DNA of 64,000 bases, taken from contig NZ_LWCU01000003.1 in assembly GCF_001650405.1 (NCBI RefSeq), positions 46,716 through 110,715 of the forward strand, written 5' to 3'. Origin of the DNA: Microbacterium sp. H83 (lineage in GTDB: Bacteria > Actinomycetota > Actinomycetes > Actinomycetales > Microbacteriaceae). Below are positions 33,818 to 42,666 of the stretch, in pieces (the first letter of the stretch is position 1; each line of letters begins with the position of its first letter). The position numbers and the translations under genes were made by a program. The notes beneath the pieces were generated by a model. The model had not been told where the DNA came from. It did not search any database and saw nothing but the letters and a program-made list of their open reading frames with translations.

Positions 33818-34813
33818 CTACAGCGCGCGCCCCTCCCGGCGCGCGGACGGGGTGATGGCCGACTCACGTGCGAGCGCCTTCCCGCTCACGCCTGCGGGCG
33901 GGTCGAGGAGTGCCGTGACGTCTGTGGCATCGGTGATGAGTGACGCGATGCCTTCGCGCAGGAGCCGGTGCGTCCCAGCACTGGAAACGCTGGTCACCGG
34001 GCCGGGCACGGCGCCGACCGGACGCCCGAGCTGCGCGGCGCGGGCGGCGAGGTTGAGGGAGCCGGAACGGTAGCCGGCCTCCGCGATGACGGTCGCACCG
34101 GAGAGGGCACCGAGGATGCGATTGCGGGCGAGGAAGCGCCACTTGGTCGGTGTCGCGCCGGGCGGCATCTCGCTGGCGAGCAGCCCGAGGTCTCCGACTC
34201 GTTCCAGCAGCTCACGGTTGCCGGAGGGGTAGAGCCGATCCAGTCCGCTGACCATCACGGCGAGAGTCTGCCCGCCTGTGGCGAGCGCGGCTCGGTGTGC
34301 GGCGGCGTCGATGCCGTAGGCGCCGCCGGCCACGATGATTCGTTCGGCATGTGTCAGATCGGAGGCGAGCTCGCCCGTGACGTGCTCGCCGTAGCTTGTG
34401 GCGGCGCGGGCTCCGGTGATCGTCACGCGATCGCTCAGCGGAGCGGTGAGAAACGATGTCGCACCACGCAGCCACAAGGCAGTCGGGGCGCGCTCGCCCA
34501 GGTCATTCAGAGCGGTCGGCCAGTCGCTGTCGCCAGGGACGAGAACGCGCAGCCCGAGGCGGTCGGTCTCTGTCAGCACCCGTGTGACCGCCTGGACATC
34601 CAAGCGCGGGGCGACCTTGTTACGCCACAGCCCGGCCTCGATCGCATCGACCTTCTTCGGGAACGCGCCGGTGCCAGTTGCCAGGCGGACGGTCTCGACT
34701 GCGCCGACCGCAGCGATGAGTCGCCCGGTCACCGCGTCGTCTGGCTCCAAGGTTGCAGCCAGAGCGACCCGTGCGGCGCGCTCGTCCTTGGAGAGAGAAG
34801 TGATCGTGGCCAT
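33818..34813 (-). CDS. dprA: DprA/Smf-family DNA-processing protein
   Basis: This 331-aa protein has the DprA Rossmann-like core: RVTITGARAATSYGEHVTGE near residue 130, IIVAGGAYGIDAAAHRAAL, RFLARNRILGALSGATVIAEA and RSGSLNLAARAAQLGRPV. The N-terminal helical (SAM-like) part is present, while a C-terminal winged helix is absent or reduced. Chromosomal DprA loads RecA on ssDNA; here it is an extra copy on a transfer element, where it may protect or process incoming single strands. It is 57 nt upstream of the AlbA_2 gene on the same strand. Confidence 0.88.
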   Translation of the reverse strand: MATITSLSKDERAARVALAATLEPDDAVTGRLIAAVGAVETVRLATGTGAFPKKVDAIEAGLWRNKVAPRLDVQAVTRVLTETDRLGLRVLVPGDSDWPTALNDLGERAPTALWLRGATSFLTAPLSDRVTITGARAATSYGEHVTGELASDLTHAERIIVAGGAYGIDAAAHRAALATGGQTLAVMVSGLDRLYPSGNRELLERVGDLGLLASEMPPGATPTKWRFLARNRILGALSGATVIAEAGYRSGSLNLAARAAQLGRPVGAVPGPVTSVSSAGTHRLLREGIASLITDATDVTALLDPPAGVSGKALARESAITPSARREGRAL

Positions 34814-35014
34814 GCCGGCTCCCGTCCGTGTGTGCCAGACAGGTGTGCGAGTGTCACCCGAACGAGCGGGCGCACCTCTTACGGATGTCGCAGGGGGGTC
34901 GTACCCTGGGAGCGAGGCAGATTCCTCCTTGATCTGGCGTCCTTGCGGACAGGCCCTCGGGCCGCTCTCTACGCACTGTCTCGTCATCTGACCGTGCCAC
35001 GAGAGGACAATGCC

Positions 35015-35389
35015 ATGATCCGGCTGCTTTGGGCGCTCAGCGCCCACGCCCGCTACTACCTGCGGCGCTACATGCCCACCAACATCGCGCTCGACGCGAT
35101 CCGCACCCGCCGCGGCCTGAAATGGGGCACCCCCGCGATGCTCCTCGCCGCGCCGTACTTCCTCGCCGCTAACTACTGCCTCACCCTGATCGAGGACGGC
35201 GGCCCCGGCTGGCTGAACCTCCTCGTGCTCCTGTTCTGCTGGAACGCGCTCAAGTTCCTCATCATGGGGCCGATCAGCGTTGTCCTCCTCGTCCGCGCTC
35301 GCCTTGAGGAATCGGCAACCCGCCGCCGCGACCGCCGTACACGTCGGCCGATTGAGCCTGCTGAACCGACAACGGCGCGCATGCCATAG
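35015..35389 (+). CDS. Small membrane protein of integrative elements
   Basis: This 124-aa protein has two probable transmembrane helices (about residues 38-58 and 66-90) between a basic N-terminal part (RLLWALSAHARYYLRRYM) and a basic, arginine-rich tail. Homologues on actinobacterial elements are often labelled sulfate permease, but the protein is far too small for that and shows no transporter motif. GAGAGGA lies 8 nt upstream of the ATG. It is divergent from dprA and upstream of the excisionase. Function unknown. Confidence 0.72.
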   Translation: MIRLLWALSAHARYYLRRYMPTNIALDAIRTRRGLKWGTPAMLLAAPYFLAANYCLTLIEDGGPGWLNLLVLLFCWNALKFLIMGPISVVLLVRARLEESATRRRDRRTRRPIEPAEPTTARMP

Positions 35390-35532
35390 GAACTGCATCG
35401 CGACCTCGCCCGCACTGTTCGAACAGCGACGCCGCCCGGCAGGCGCTGATTCGCGTGCCGGGCGGCGGGCAACTCGACGGGGGAGCAGGGCGGGAGAACA
35501 GATCCGGTCATCTGTCCTTTGAGACTGGAGGG

Positions 35533-35781
35533 ATGAATCAACACCAGTCCAGCCCGCACGGCCTGGAACCGCTCCTGAACATCGACGAACTCGCCGACTA
35601 CCTCGGCGTGCCCGTCTCCACCATCTACGACTGGCGCACTAACGGCAAAGGCCCCCGCGCCTACCGCTTCGGCAAGCGCATCATGTTCGGCATAACCGAC
35701 ATCCGCGCCTGGATGGACACCATGCGCGAGCCCGCCGGCGCCGCCACCTTTCCTGGAGCGGGGGAGGGCGCGCGTGGGTAG
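35533..35781 (+). CDS. xis: Excisionase-like HTH protein
   Basis: This 82-aa protein carries a MerR/HTH_17-type helix-turn-helix: LLNIDELADYLGVPVSTIYD followed by WRTNGKGPRAYRFGKRI. Such proteins act as recombination directionality factors when next to integrases. GGAGGG lies just upstream of the ATG. The 3' end overlaps the integrase gene by 8 nt, so the two are co-translated. Confidence 0.88.
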   Translation: MNQHQSSPHGLEPLLNIDELADYLGVPVSTIYDWRTNGKGPRAYRFGKRIMFGITDIRAWMDTMREPAGAATFPGAGEGARG

Positions 35782-36955
35782 GCCCCGCACAGCGATCGGC
35801 ACCTTCGGGATCATCGCCACCCGCGCCCAGCCGAACGGCAACCATGTGGCCCGCGCCCGGTACCGGGACTGGGATGGCAGCAACCGGCTCGTCCAGGCCA
35901 CGGGCCCGTCACGGGCCGCCGCGGAGCGCAAGCTCAAGCAGAAGCTCGCCGAACGTTCCCTCTACCAGCCCGGATTCAACGGGATGAGCGCCGACAGTTC
36001 GTTCCCGGAGCTCGTCGCGTACTGGCTGGAAGACATGGAGATCGAAGACCGCCTCTCACGAACCACGAGGAATCTCTACGAGCGTGACATGCGCGCCCTC
36101 GTGCTCCCTGCATTCAAAGACCTCACTCTCCGGGAGATCGGGGTCGCCCGCTGCGACTACTTCCTCAAACAACTCGCCAAGCGCAGTTACAGCCGTGCCA
36201 AGCACGCCCGCGTCGTCCTTCGACTCGCCCTCGCGCTCGCGGTCCGACACGAGATCCTGCCCCGCAACCCGATGGACCACGTCTCTCGACTGCACCGGAA
36301 GAAGACCATCCCGGACGCGTTCACCCTCGGCGAGGTGCATGAGATCCGGGCGGCGATCAAGGCCTGGGAGTCCCGGCGGATACTGGCGGGACCGAGGCCG
36401 GAGCGGCAACTCGGCCAGATCGTCGAGGTCATGCTCGGCACCTCCGCCCGCATCGGTGAAGTCCTCGCCATCCGAGTCCAGGATCTCGACCTGGATGGTC
36501 CGATCCCGACGGCAAGGATTGCCGGGACGATCATCAGCCGCAAGGGTGAGCCGACCCACCGGCAGGATCATCCGAAGACGGATCGCTCTGTCCGCCGCGT
36601 CGCACTGCCGTCGTTCGCGCTGCAGGCGATCCGCTTGCGACTTCTCCGTACAGGAGACACAGAACCGTGTGCGCTCCTGTTTAGTACGCGGGTTGGGACG
36701 CCGCACACGACGAACAACGTCCGCCGGCTCCTGCGCGACGTGATGGACGCGGCCGGGATCGAGAACGTTACCCCGCACCGATTCCGCCGGACCGTCGCGA
36801 CCGTCGTCAACGACGCCCGGGGCGCGCTCCTCGCCTCCGAGCTCCTCGGGCACACCGACCCGAGGATCACGATGCAGCACTACATCCAGCGTAACGAGAC
36901 CGTGAACCCGGTCACCGCGGAACTGCTCGACAAAGTGTTCGCCCAAGCAAGCTAA
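35774..36955 (+). CDS. int: Tyrosine site-specific integrase
   Basis: This 393-aa phage-type integrase has an N-terminal arm-binding region, a SAM-like core-binding domain (about residues 75-165) and a catalytic domain. The catalytic residues are in GTSARIGEVLAIR (Arg I), HRFRRT (His-x-x-Arg), LLGHTDPRITMQHY (His and the nucleophilic Tyr). The start is GTG. It is expected to act at the tRNA-Pro site seen at 46.9 kb, although that site is 10 kb away, with cargo in between. A strong hairpin follows the stop. Confidence 0.93.
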   Translation: MGRPRTAIGTFGIIATRAQPNGNHVARARYRDWDGSNRLVQATGPSRAAAERKLKQKLAERSLYQPGFNGMSADSSFPELVAYWLEDMEIEDRLSRTTRNLYERDMRALVLPAFKDLTLREIGVARCDYFLKQLAKRSYSRAKHARVVLRLALALAVRHEILPRNPMDHVSRLHRKKTIPDAFTLGEVHEIRAAIKAWESRRILAGPRPERQLGQIVEVMLGTSARIGEVLAIRVQDLDLDGPIPTARIAGTIISRKGEPTHRQDHPKTDRSVRRVALPSFALQAIRLRLLRTGDTEPCALLFSTRVGTPHTTNNVRRLLRDVMDAAGIENVTPHRFRRTVATVVNDARGALLASELLGHTDPRITMQHYIQRNETVNPVTAELLDKVFAQAS

Positions 36956-36961
36956 GTGCGG

Positions 36962-37014
36962 GATCGACAGGAAGCGTGCCCGCGAGATGTGATCTGGCAC
37001 ACTTCCTGTCGATC
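36962..37014. terminator. Hairpin downstream of integrase
   Basis: A 19-bp inverted repeat with one mismatch (GATCGACAGGAAGCGTGCC against GGCACACTTCCTGTCGATC) encloses a 15-nt loop, starting 6 nt after the int stop. It is the likely int terminator. It could also be a recombination-related dyad, since no T-run follows. Confidence 0.65.
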
Positions 37015-37138
37015 TGGCCACAACGACCGTGTCCTCGCTCCTGGCGGAACGAAGTCCAACGATCGGCGGGACAACTCGCGCCGTGATGTTGAGCGCGGCC
37101 TCACGACGATTGTCAGATGCGTGCGCCAGAATGAAGAC

Positions 37139-38806
37139 ATGTTCGATTCCTCTGCACCCGCCGCTGTCGACACGGCTGAGCTGCGGAAGGCTCGCGGCGC
37201 GTTCTTCACCCCGGACGCGATCACCCGCTACATCACGAACTGGGCAGTCCGCACCTCAGAGGATACGGTGCTGGAGCCGTCAGCCGGCGATGCCGCGTTC
37301 CTTGTGCAAGCCGTCCGGCGTCTCCAAGAGCTAGCCAACGGCGACACCGCAGCGCCCCGCGTGGACGGGGTGGAGATCCACCCGCACAGCGCCCGTATCG
37401 CCCGCACCCGGGTCAAGGAGGCCGGGGGAGACCCCAACCTGATCGTTAGCGACTTCTTCCTCGTCGAACCCGAGCCCCGCTACTCCGTGGTGATCGGAAA
37501 CCCGCCGTATATCCGCTACCAGGACTTCACCGGAGAGTCCCGCACACGCTCCCGCGCCGCCGCGCTCAAAGCAGGCGTCGCACTGACGGCGCTCGCCTCC
37601 AGCTGGGCAGCCTTCACCATCCACTCCGCCCTGTTCCTCAAACCCGGCGGCCGGATGGGACTTGTGCTGCCCGCCGAACTGCTCAGCGTGAACTACGCCG
37701 CCGCCGTCAGACAGTTCCTCTTCGATCGCTTCCGCAGCGTAGAGCTCGTGCTGTTCACCGAGCAGGTGTTCCCCGAGGCCGAGGCTGACGTGGTCCTTCT
37801 CCTCGCCGACGGGTTTGACGAAGGGCCGACCGATCACGCCACCATCTATCAGGCACAAGACGCCGAAGCTCTCTCCACGCTCAGCGGCCCGCTGACCTGG
37901 ACGCCACCGGACCCGGCGGCCAAGTGGACTGGCCTACTCGTCGACCCGGACGCGATCGAGCCGCTCCGCACCCTGAAAGCTAGCGGACACTTCACCAACC
38001 TCGAGGCCTGGGGTGACACCACGCTCGGGATGGTGACCGGCAACAACCGGTACTTTGCCCTCTCGCCCGCACGGGTGAAAGAGCTCGGTCTCACTCGCAA
38101 AGACCTGATCCGGCTCTCCCCGCCCGGCAGCTCGCATCTCCGTGGACTGGAGCTCTCCAGTGATGCCATGACCCGACTCGGGCAGAAGGGCAAGGCGACC
38201 TGGCTGTTCCGCCCGTCCGAGACCCCATCTCCCGCGGCTCAGGCATACATTGCGACCGGTCATCTCGCCGGCGTCGACGAGGCATACAAGTGCCGGGTCC
38301 GTAAGCCCTGGTATCGAGTCCCGCTCCTGCCGCCAGCGGACCTGCTGCTGACCTGCATGAACGCCGATACCCCACGCCTGACCACCAACAGCGCGCAGGC
38401 TGGGCACTTGAATTCTGTCCACGGCGTTTACCTCAAGGACGGTGTTCGGGCGCTGGGGCGAGAGTTGCTGCCTCTCGCCAGTCTGAACTCCGTCACCCTT
38501 CTGAATGCTGAAATGGTCGGTCGTTCGTACGGGGGCGGGATTCTCAAGCTCGAACCTCGCGAAGCCGATGTCTGGGCCATGCCTTCGACCGAACACATTC
38601 AGGCGCACGCCGACGCACTCCGCGCTATCAAACCGAGGGTCGCGACGCTGCTGCAGCACGGAAAGCTCGCCCAGGCCGTTGAACTTGTGGACCGCGTCCT
38701 GCTCACAGGCGCGGGCATTGTCTCGGAAGCTGACTTGGCTCGAGTACGGGTAGCTCACGCGGCTATGACACACCGACGCACAGCGAGGGGACGAAGTGGC
38801 CGCTGA
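37139..38806 (+). CDS. N6-adenine DNA methyltransferase (restriction-modification)
   Basis: This 555-aa class I methyltransferase has the SAM-binding motif VLEPSAGDAAFLVQAV near residue 42 and the catalytic NPPY in VVIGNPPYIRYQDF near residue 117, giving motif order F-x-G then NPPY (gamma-type N6A MTase). K-A-R-G-A-F-F-T-P near residue 20 is typical of type I/IIG-like M proteins. The C-terminal 250 residues resemble a target-recognition domain. It overlaps the following putative restriction gene by 11 nt, supporting a type II R-M pair inserted just after int. Confidence 0.9.
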   Translation: MFDSSAPAAVDTAELRKARGAFFTPDAITRYITNWAVRTSEDTVLEPSAGDAAFLVQAVRRLQELANGDTAAPRVDGVEIHPHSARIARTRVKEAGGDPNLIVSDFFLVEPEPRYSVVIGNPPYIRYQDFTGESRTRSRAAALKAGVALTALASSWAAFTIHSALFLKPGGRMGLVLPAELLSVNYAAAVRQFLFDRFRSVELVLFTEQVFPEAEADVVLLLADGFDEGPTDHATIYQAQDAEALSTLSGPLTWTPPDPAAKWTGLLVDPDAIEPLRTLKASGHFTNLEAWGDTTLGMVTGNNRYFALSPARVKELGLTRKDLIRLSPPGSSHLRGLELSSDAMTRLGQKGKATWLFRPSETPSPAAQAYIATGHLAGVDEAYKCRVRKPWYRVPLLPPADLLLTCMNADTPRLTTNSAQAGHLNSVHGVYLKDGVRALGRELLPLASLNSVTLLNAEMVGRSYGGGILKLEPREADVWAMPSTEHIQAHADALRAIKPRVATLLQHGKLAQAVELVDRVLLTGAGIVSEADLARVRVAHAAMTHRRTARGRSGR

Positions 38807-39836
38807 ACCGTCAACGAAGGCCAAAGCCTGGGCCATTTTTGACCGCATCGTCGCCGACGCGGCACCCGAAGGCGTCCACAGCAACCCGTGGACGAAGGGC
38901 CCCGACGGCAACCTGGTCTACGAACCTGACTACGCAACACTTACCCGCCTTCTTGGGGTGCCTCTCTACTTGAAGGCCCCAACGACAACGGGTGTCCCGG
39001 CACTTGCACTCGATGTGTGGCTCTCGTACGAACTCCGCCGCGCGGGCTTTGATGCGGACGCAGTGTGGCCCCGACCGACCGCACCGCGAATCCTTCCTGG
39101 ACCCGTGGTCAGCCTGCTTGAGAAGGTCACCGTTAAGGAGCGCGAAGCGCTCTGGAAACGACTCCGCGCTAAGACCCCACCGGCCGGCGCAGCAGCATCG
39201 AGCGCCAGCATTCTGGGTAAGAACTACCTCAAACAGGTCGATGTGGTCATGTCGAACTGGGTTGCCGGACCCGAGTTGCTCATCAGCACGAAACGAATGG
39301 ACTCCAGCTTCGGCAAGAACGCCGCCAACCGTGTAGAAGAATCCTACGGCGACGCCAAGAACCTTCGTCTCCGACATCCCCTCGCAGCGCTCGGCTTCGC
39401 GTACGGGCTTCGTTCCACGATCTTCGACGAGTCACCTGACAAAGCCGAATGGCTAATTGATCTGCTCCAGAAGCTTGGCAGGGAAGACGATGCCTATCAC
39501 GCTGTTGCTCTCATTATCATTGAATACGGAGCGCACCTGGCCGTCGACGAGGGCAACGATGACCCTGGCGACGGGGAAGACCCCCTTGCCGAGGCAGGTA
39601 TCACGCCACTCGAAGACGACGAGGTCGCCGAGGAAAGCGTCGAACTCTCAGCGGTTGAGGAAGCATTGGCAAACCTGCCTCACGTTGCGATCCGTGTCGA
39701 GCTTGTCCCCGCTGACCTCCAGCCGGGGTACTTCATCGCCGAAATGGTGCGGCGAGTAATCGACGCCACCCCAGTGAACTTGCACAAAGAAGCGCGTCGG
39801 CGACGGTCGCAGCCAGTCCTGGCGGTCGAGCGATGA
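38796..39836 (+). CDS. Putative restriction endonuclease paired with the methyltransferase
   Basis: This 346-aa protein starts with GTG 11 nt inside the methyltransferase gene. No family was assigned with certainty. The central PELLISTKRMDSSFGKNAAN stretch near residues 155-175 gives an E-x(5)-K arrangement on a beta strand that could be a PD-(D/E)XK core, and NRVEESYGDAKNLRLRHP follows. An acidic linker of about 25 residues lies near 255-280. Pairing, order and overlap with an N6A MTase make a restriction enzyme the best explanation. This is inference from context and a motif. Confidence 0.65.
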   Translation: MAAEPSTKAKAWAIFDRIVADAAPEGVHSNPWTKGPDGNLVYEPDYATLTRLLGVPLYLKAPTTTGVPALALDVWLSYELRRAGFDADAVWPRPTAPRILPGPVVSLLEKVTVKEREALWKRLRAKTPPAGAAASSASILGKNYLKQVDVVMSNWVAGPELLISTKRMDSSFGKNAANRVEESYGDAKNLRLRHPLAALGFAYGLRSTIFDESPDKAEWLIDLLQKLGREDDAYHAVALIIIEYGAHLAVDEGNDDPGDGEDPLAEAGITPLEDDEVAEESVELSAVEEALANLPHVAIRVELVPADLQPGYFIAEMVRRVIDATPVNLHKEARRRRSQPVLAVER

Positions 39837-39902
39837 ATAGCGTTAGTCTCGCCGAGCAGTCACGCGTAGACGCGCTCCTTGGCAATGGGCGAGAGCACCC
39901 TT

Positions 39903-40697
39903 ATGGATAAGGCCTTCGCGGCGACACGCCGAAGTGTCCTCACCCTCGCGGTTATCGGTGGTGTCCTAACGCTCGCGGCACTAGTCCTTCTGGAGCTTTT
40001 CCGCGACAATCTCTGGCCGTGGTTGTACGCGGCGGCCACCAATGTGCTGGGAGTTCTTTTCGGTCTGGCAGTCGTTTCGCTCATCTGGGAGTTTTTTGTT
40101 CGCCGCGATCACAGCACGGATCTCCGGCACTATCTTCGGCTCGGATCGAGTATCGCGAAGTCGGGGTTGCAGGATGTGTCTCCTCGTTCAAAATTGGACT
40201 GGCAGCATTTGCTCGCGTCCGCGAATGACATCACCGTACTTACCTACAACGGAGATTGGCTCGACAGAAACGCCTACGTGATTCGAGACGTCGCACGTGA
40301 GCGGCCTCTGTCGGTGACCATCGCAGTGCCGGTGAATGGCGGAGCCTATCTCGCGCGGGAAGCCGAGTTGCGCGGGGTTACTGCCGAAAGGCTCGCCGAC
40401 AATATTGGCGACGTGGTCGCGCGAGCTGCTCGACTGTGGCGCGACGCAAAGCAGGGTTCTGAACAGTTGCACCGAGGAAGCAAACTTAGCGTTGTAGAGC
40501 ATGATCTCGACCTCGGCTATGAGGTTGTCACGATCGATCGAACGACGATTGTGACCCTCGCGGCTCCCGGAGACTCGGACGAACTTCGCGATCGTGTTGC
40601 GTTCGTGTACAACCAGAGCCCGGAGGAGTATCCGACGAACTTCTTCACGGCTTATAAGCCGCTCCTGGCCGGCATGAACCGATTGGATGAGGTCTAG
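39903..40697 (+). CDS. Membrane-anchored protein with PLD-like domain (putative defence effector)
   Basis: This protein of about 264 aa has two N-terminal transmembrane helices (about residues 12-33 and 42-62) and a cytosolic domain that reads like an inactive phospholipase-D-type sensor fold: WQHLLASANDITVLTYNGDW, RPLSVTIAVP and YEVVTIDRTTIVTLAAPG. No HKD motif is visible. Start codons at 39885 and 39903 (GGGCGAGAG before the latter) are both possible. It is 3 nt upstream of the DUF262 gene, so the two form a bicistron. A membrane effector paired with a nucleotide-dependent sensor is plausible, but no family is known to me. Confidence 0.6.
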   Translation: MDKAFAATRRSVLTLAVIGGVLTLAALVLLELFRDNLWPWLYAAATNVLGVLFGLAVVSLIWEFFVRRDHSTDLRHYLRLGSSIAKSGLQDVSPRSKLDWQHLLASANDITVLTYNGDWLDRNAYVIRDVARERPLSVTIAVPVNGGAYLAREAELRGVTAERLADNIGDVVARAARLWRDAKQGSEQLHRGSKLSVVEHDLDLGYEVVTIDRTTIVTLAAPGDSDELRDRVAFVYNQSPEEYPTNFFTAYKPLLAGMNRLDEV

Positions 40698-40700
40698 GTA

Positions 40701-42308
40701 ATGAGCGCACTAGCTGTTGATGCGAAGCAGATTCGCCTTGAGGATTTGCTTGACTCGGTGGAAGAAGGCACGGCCGTACTTCCCGCGTTTCAGCGTGACT
40801 TCGACTGGTCGGACTCGGACGTCGTCAGCTTGCTTGCGACTCTGCTCTCCGATTGGCCCGCGGGGAGCCTCCTACTGATGAGTGGAGCGCCGAAGTTTTT
40901 TGAAGTTCGGAAGTTTGAGGACGGTCCAGATCTCGCTAACGATGTGCGGTATGTCGTCCTCGACGGGCAGCAGCGTCTCACCGCCCTATTTCACGCGATC
41001 CGGGGGCGCGGAGACGTTGCTTTCATCCTTCGCGCGCAGGACTTGGCCAACTCCGACGGGAGCGCCGAGGCGATTGAGGAACTCATCGAGCTTGTCCCAC
41101 GCGGGAAGTGGAAACGCGAGTACCCGCTTGAGCGGCAAAGTCGAGAACGCCTGGTGCCGTTGCATGAACTTCGAACCGCGTCAGACTTTTTCGCCTGGCG
41201 CGACCGCGTGATCGAAGCGACACCGGAGAGGGAGCGCGGAGAGGTCGGCAGACTCTTGGCGGATGTCTACCGGTCTCACCTTGGACGACTGAATACATAT
41301 GCGTTCCCGGCTGTATTGCTTGACAACGACCTACCACCGGCAGCCGTTGCTCGGATTTTCGAACGGATCAATTTGACCGGCTTGCGGCTAAACACGTTCG
41401 ACTTGCTCGTCGCGCGGGTATACGAGCCGGAATGGAATCTGCGGGATAGGTGGGAAACAGCGCGTCGCGAGAGCGAGCCGATTGCGCACTGGCTCGGAGA
41501 CGATGGACTTCCGGTGATCCAAACGATCTCGCTCAATCTTGAGGGTGACGTTCGTCAGCCCGCGCTCCTCGGCCTCAAAGCGCGGGACATTCGTGGCTCG
41601 TGGGACCCGGCAGTGGCCGCAACTGAAGCGGCTGTCTTGAAGCTCCGCAACATTGGGATCCCTGCGCCTTCCTGGATGCCATACCGCGGTCTGTTGCTGC
41701 CGCTCGCTGATCGGGCGATGCGTTTGGGACGGGACTCGCTTGAGGATAACGCTGAGCTCTCTACCTGGTTCTGGGCCCGTTCACTGGGGATGGACTATGG
41801 GGTCGGTTCGAGTACCCGAATAGCGTTGGACTCTCGACTACTGTCTGAGGTGAACCCGGACTGGTCCTCAGCTTCTTTCGCGATTGATCGTCGACTGCTT
41901 CAAAGTGCAACCCGCCGACAACAGTCAGCCCTGTGGTCGGCGTTTACTTCGCTCCTCGCGGCAGAGGAACCGCGTGATTTCCTGACTGGCGAAGTGATCG
42001 TTAGTCCTGCTGAAGACGCAGTTGTCGTCAGCCTGTTTCCGCGCGGCGAGGGGGATCTTCATCTGCGCGTCCTCGGGATGGTTCTGATGACGCGTGCGTC
42101 AGCTCGCCAAGTGCGACGGGAACGCGGCAGCTTCCTGAGCACGGTCCCGGAAGCTGCCCTTGAATCGCAACTACTTCCGGGTGGACCACTGCTGGAATCG
42201 TTGGCGGACCCGGACGTTTTCTTGCGCCGTCGCGCAGACCTCTTGGAGCAACGCGTCAGCGGATACTCCGATGTTCCCATTCGGTGGTTCGACGGACGAG
42301 ATGAGTAG
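40701..42308 (+). CDS. DUF262 domain protein (GmrSD-N-like, no HNH domain)
   Basis: This 535-aa protein has a DUF262 domain at residues about 10-230: VLPAFQRDFDWSDSDVVSLL near residue 26 and the hallmark YVVLDGQQRLTALFHAI near residue 84, then RIFERINLTGLRLNTFDLLV. DUF262 is the NTPase/DNA-binding part of GmrS-type type IV restriction and of SspE. The usual C-terminal DUF1524 HNH nuclease is missing; the last 300 residues are unassigned and lack H-N-H patterns. It is tightly coupled to the preceding membrane protein. Confidence 0.8.
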   Translation: MSALAVDAKQIRLEDLLDSVEEGTAVLPAFQRDFDWSDSDVVSLLATLLSDWPAGSLLLMSGAPKFFEVRKFEDGPDLANDVRYVVLDGQQRLTALFHAIRGRGDVAFILRAQDLANSDGSAEAIEELIELVPRGKWKREYPLERQSRERLVPLHELRTASDFFAWRDRVIEATPERERGEVGRLLADVYRSHLGRLNTYAFPAVLLDNDLPPAAVARIFERINLTGLRLNTFDLLVARVYEPEWNLRDRWETARRESEPIAHWLGDDGLPVIQTISLNLEGDVRQPALLGLKARDIRGSWDPAVAATEAAVLKLRNIGIPAPSWMPYRGLLLPLADRAMRLGRDSLEDNAELSTWFWARSLGMDYGVGSSTRIALDSRLLSEVNPDWSSASFAIDRRLLQSATRRQQSALWSAFTSLLAAEEPRDFLTGEVIVSPAEDAVVVSLFPRGEGDLHLRVLGMVLMTRASARQVRRERGSFLSTVPEAALESQLLPGGPLLESLADPDVFLRRRADLLEQRVSGYSDVPIRWFDGRDE

Positions 42309-42486
42309 ACCACCGAAAGCCAATCGACGCGCTACTCGAATCTAAAGAGGCATCCACTTGAGCCAGACCGGCTAATCATCGATCCGCTTCCCTCTGCCCT
42401 CGGATACTCGGTCATCATTACATCCACGCCCCTACCAAGACCTTCACCAGTCCTCTTCTTCGTCACAATGTCAGTAGGAGGCCACA
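42309..42486. other. Gap with promoter for the SMC-like pair
   Basis: This 178-bp gap separates the DUF262 module from the SMC-like module. It is pyrimidine-rich and lower in GC than neighbouring genes. AGGAGG at 42476-42481 is the ribosome site of the 59-aa gene. No clear -35/-10 or operator was found. Confidence 0.4.
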
Positions 42487-42666
42487 GTGCCCACACCTCT
42501 TGAAGGCCAGATTCTAAGCGACTTCGAGAACCGTCTAGCGGCATCAGACGCGATCTCGGTCGAGCTGGCCGCGAAGTTGATGGAACTCGTCCGCAGCGAT
42601 CGCGTGCCTACAGCAGAATCTCTCCTCGAGGCGACCAAGACGAACGTGGGAGACCAGCCCGTATGA
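42487..42666 (+). CDS. Small 59-aa protein coupled to SMC-like ATPase
   Basis: A GTG-started 59-residue frame (V-P-T-P-L-E-G-Q-I-L-S-D-F-E-N-R at the start) is preceded by a near-perfect AGGAGG 5 nt away, and its TGA overlaps the ATG of the ATPase as ATGA. The protein is predicted to be almost entirely helical and acidic (LSDFENRLAASDAISVELAA, MELVRSDRVPTAESLLEAT). No family recognised. Position and size resemble the small middle component of ABC-ATPase based defence systems, but there is no sequence evidence for that identity. Confidence 0.7.
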   Translation: MPTPLEGQILSDFENRLAASDAISVELAAKLMELVRSDRVPTAESLLEATKTNVGDQPV

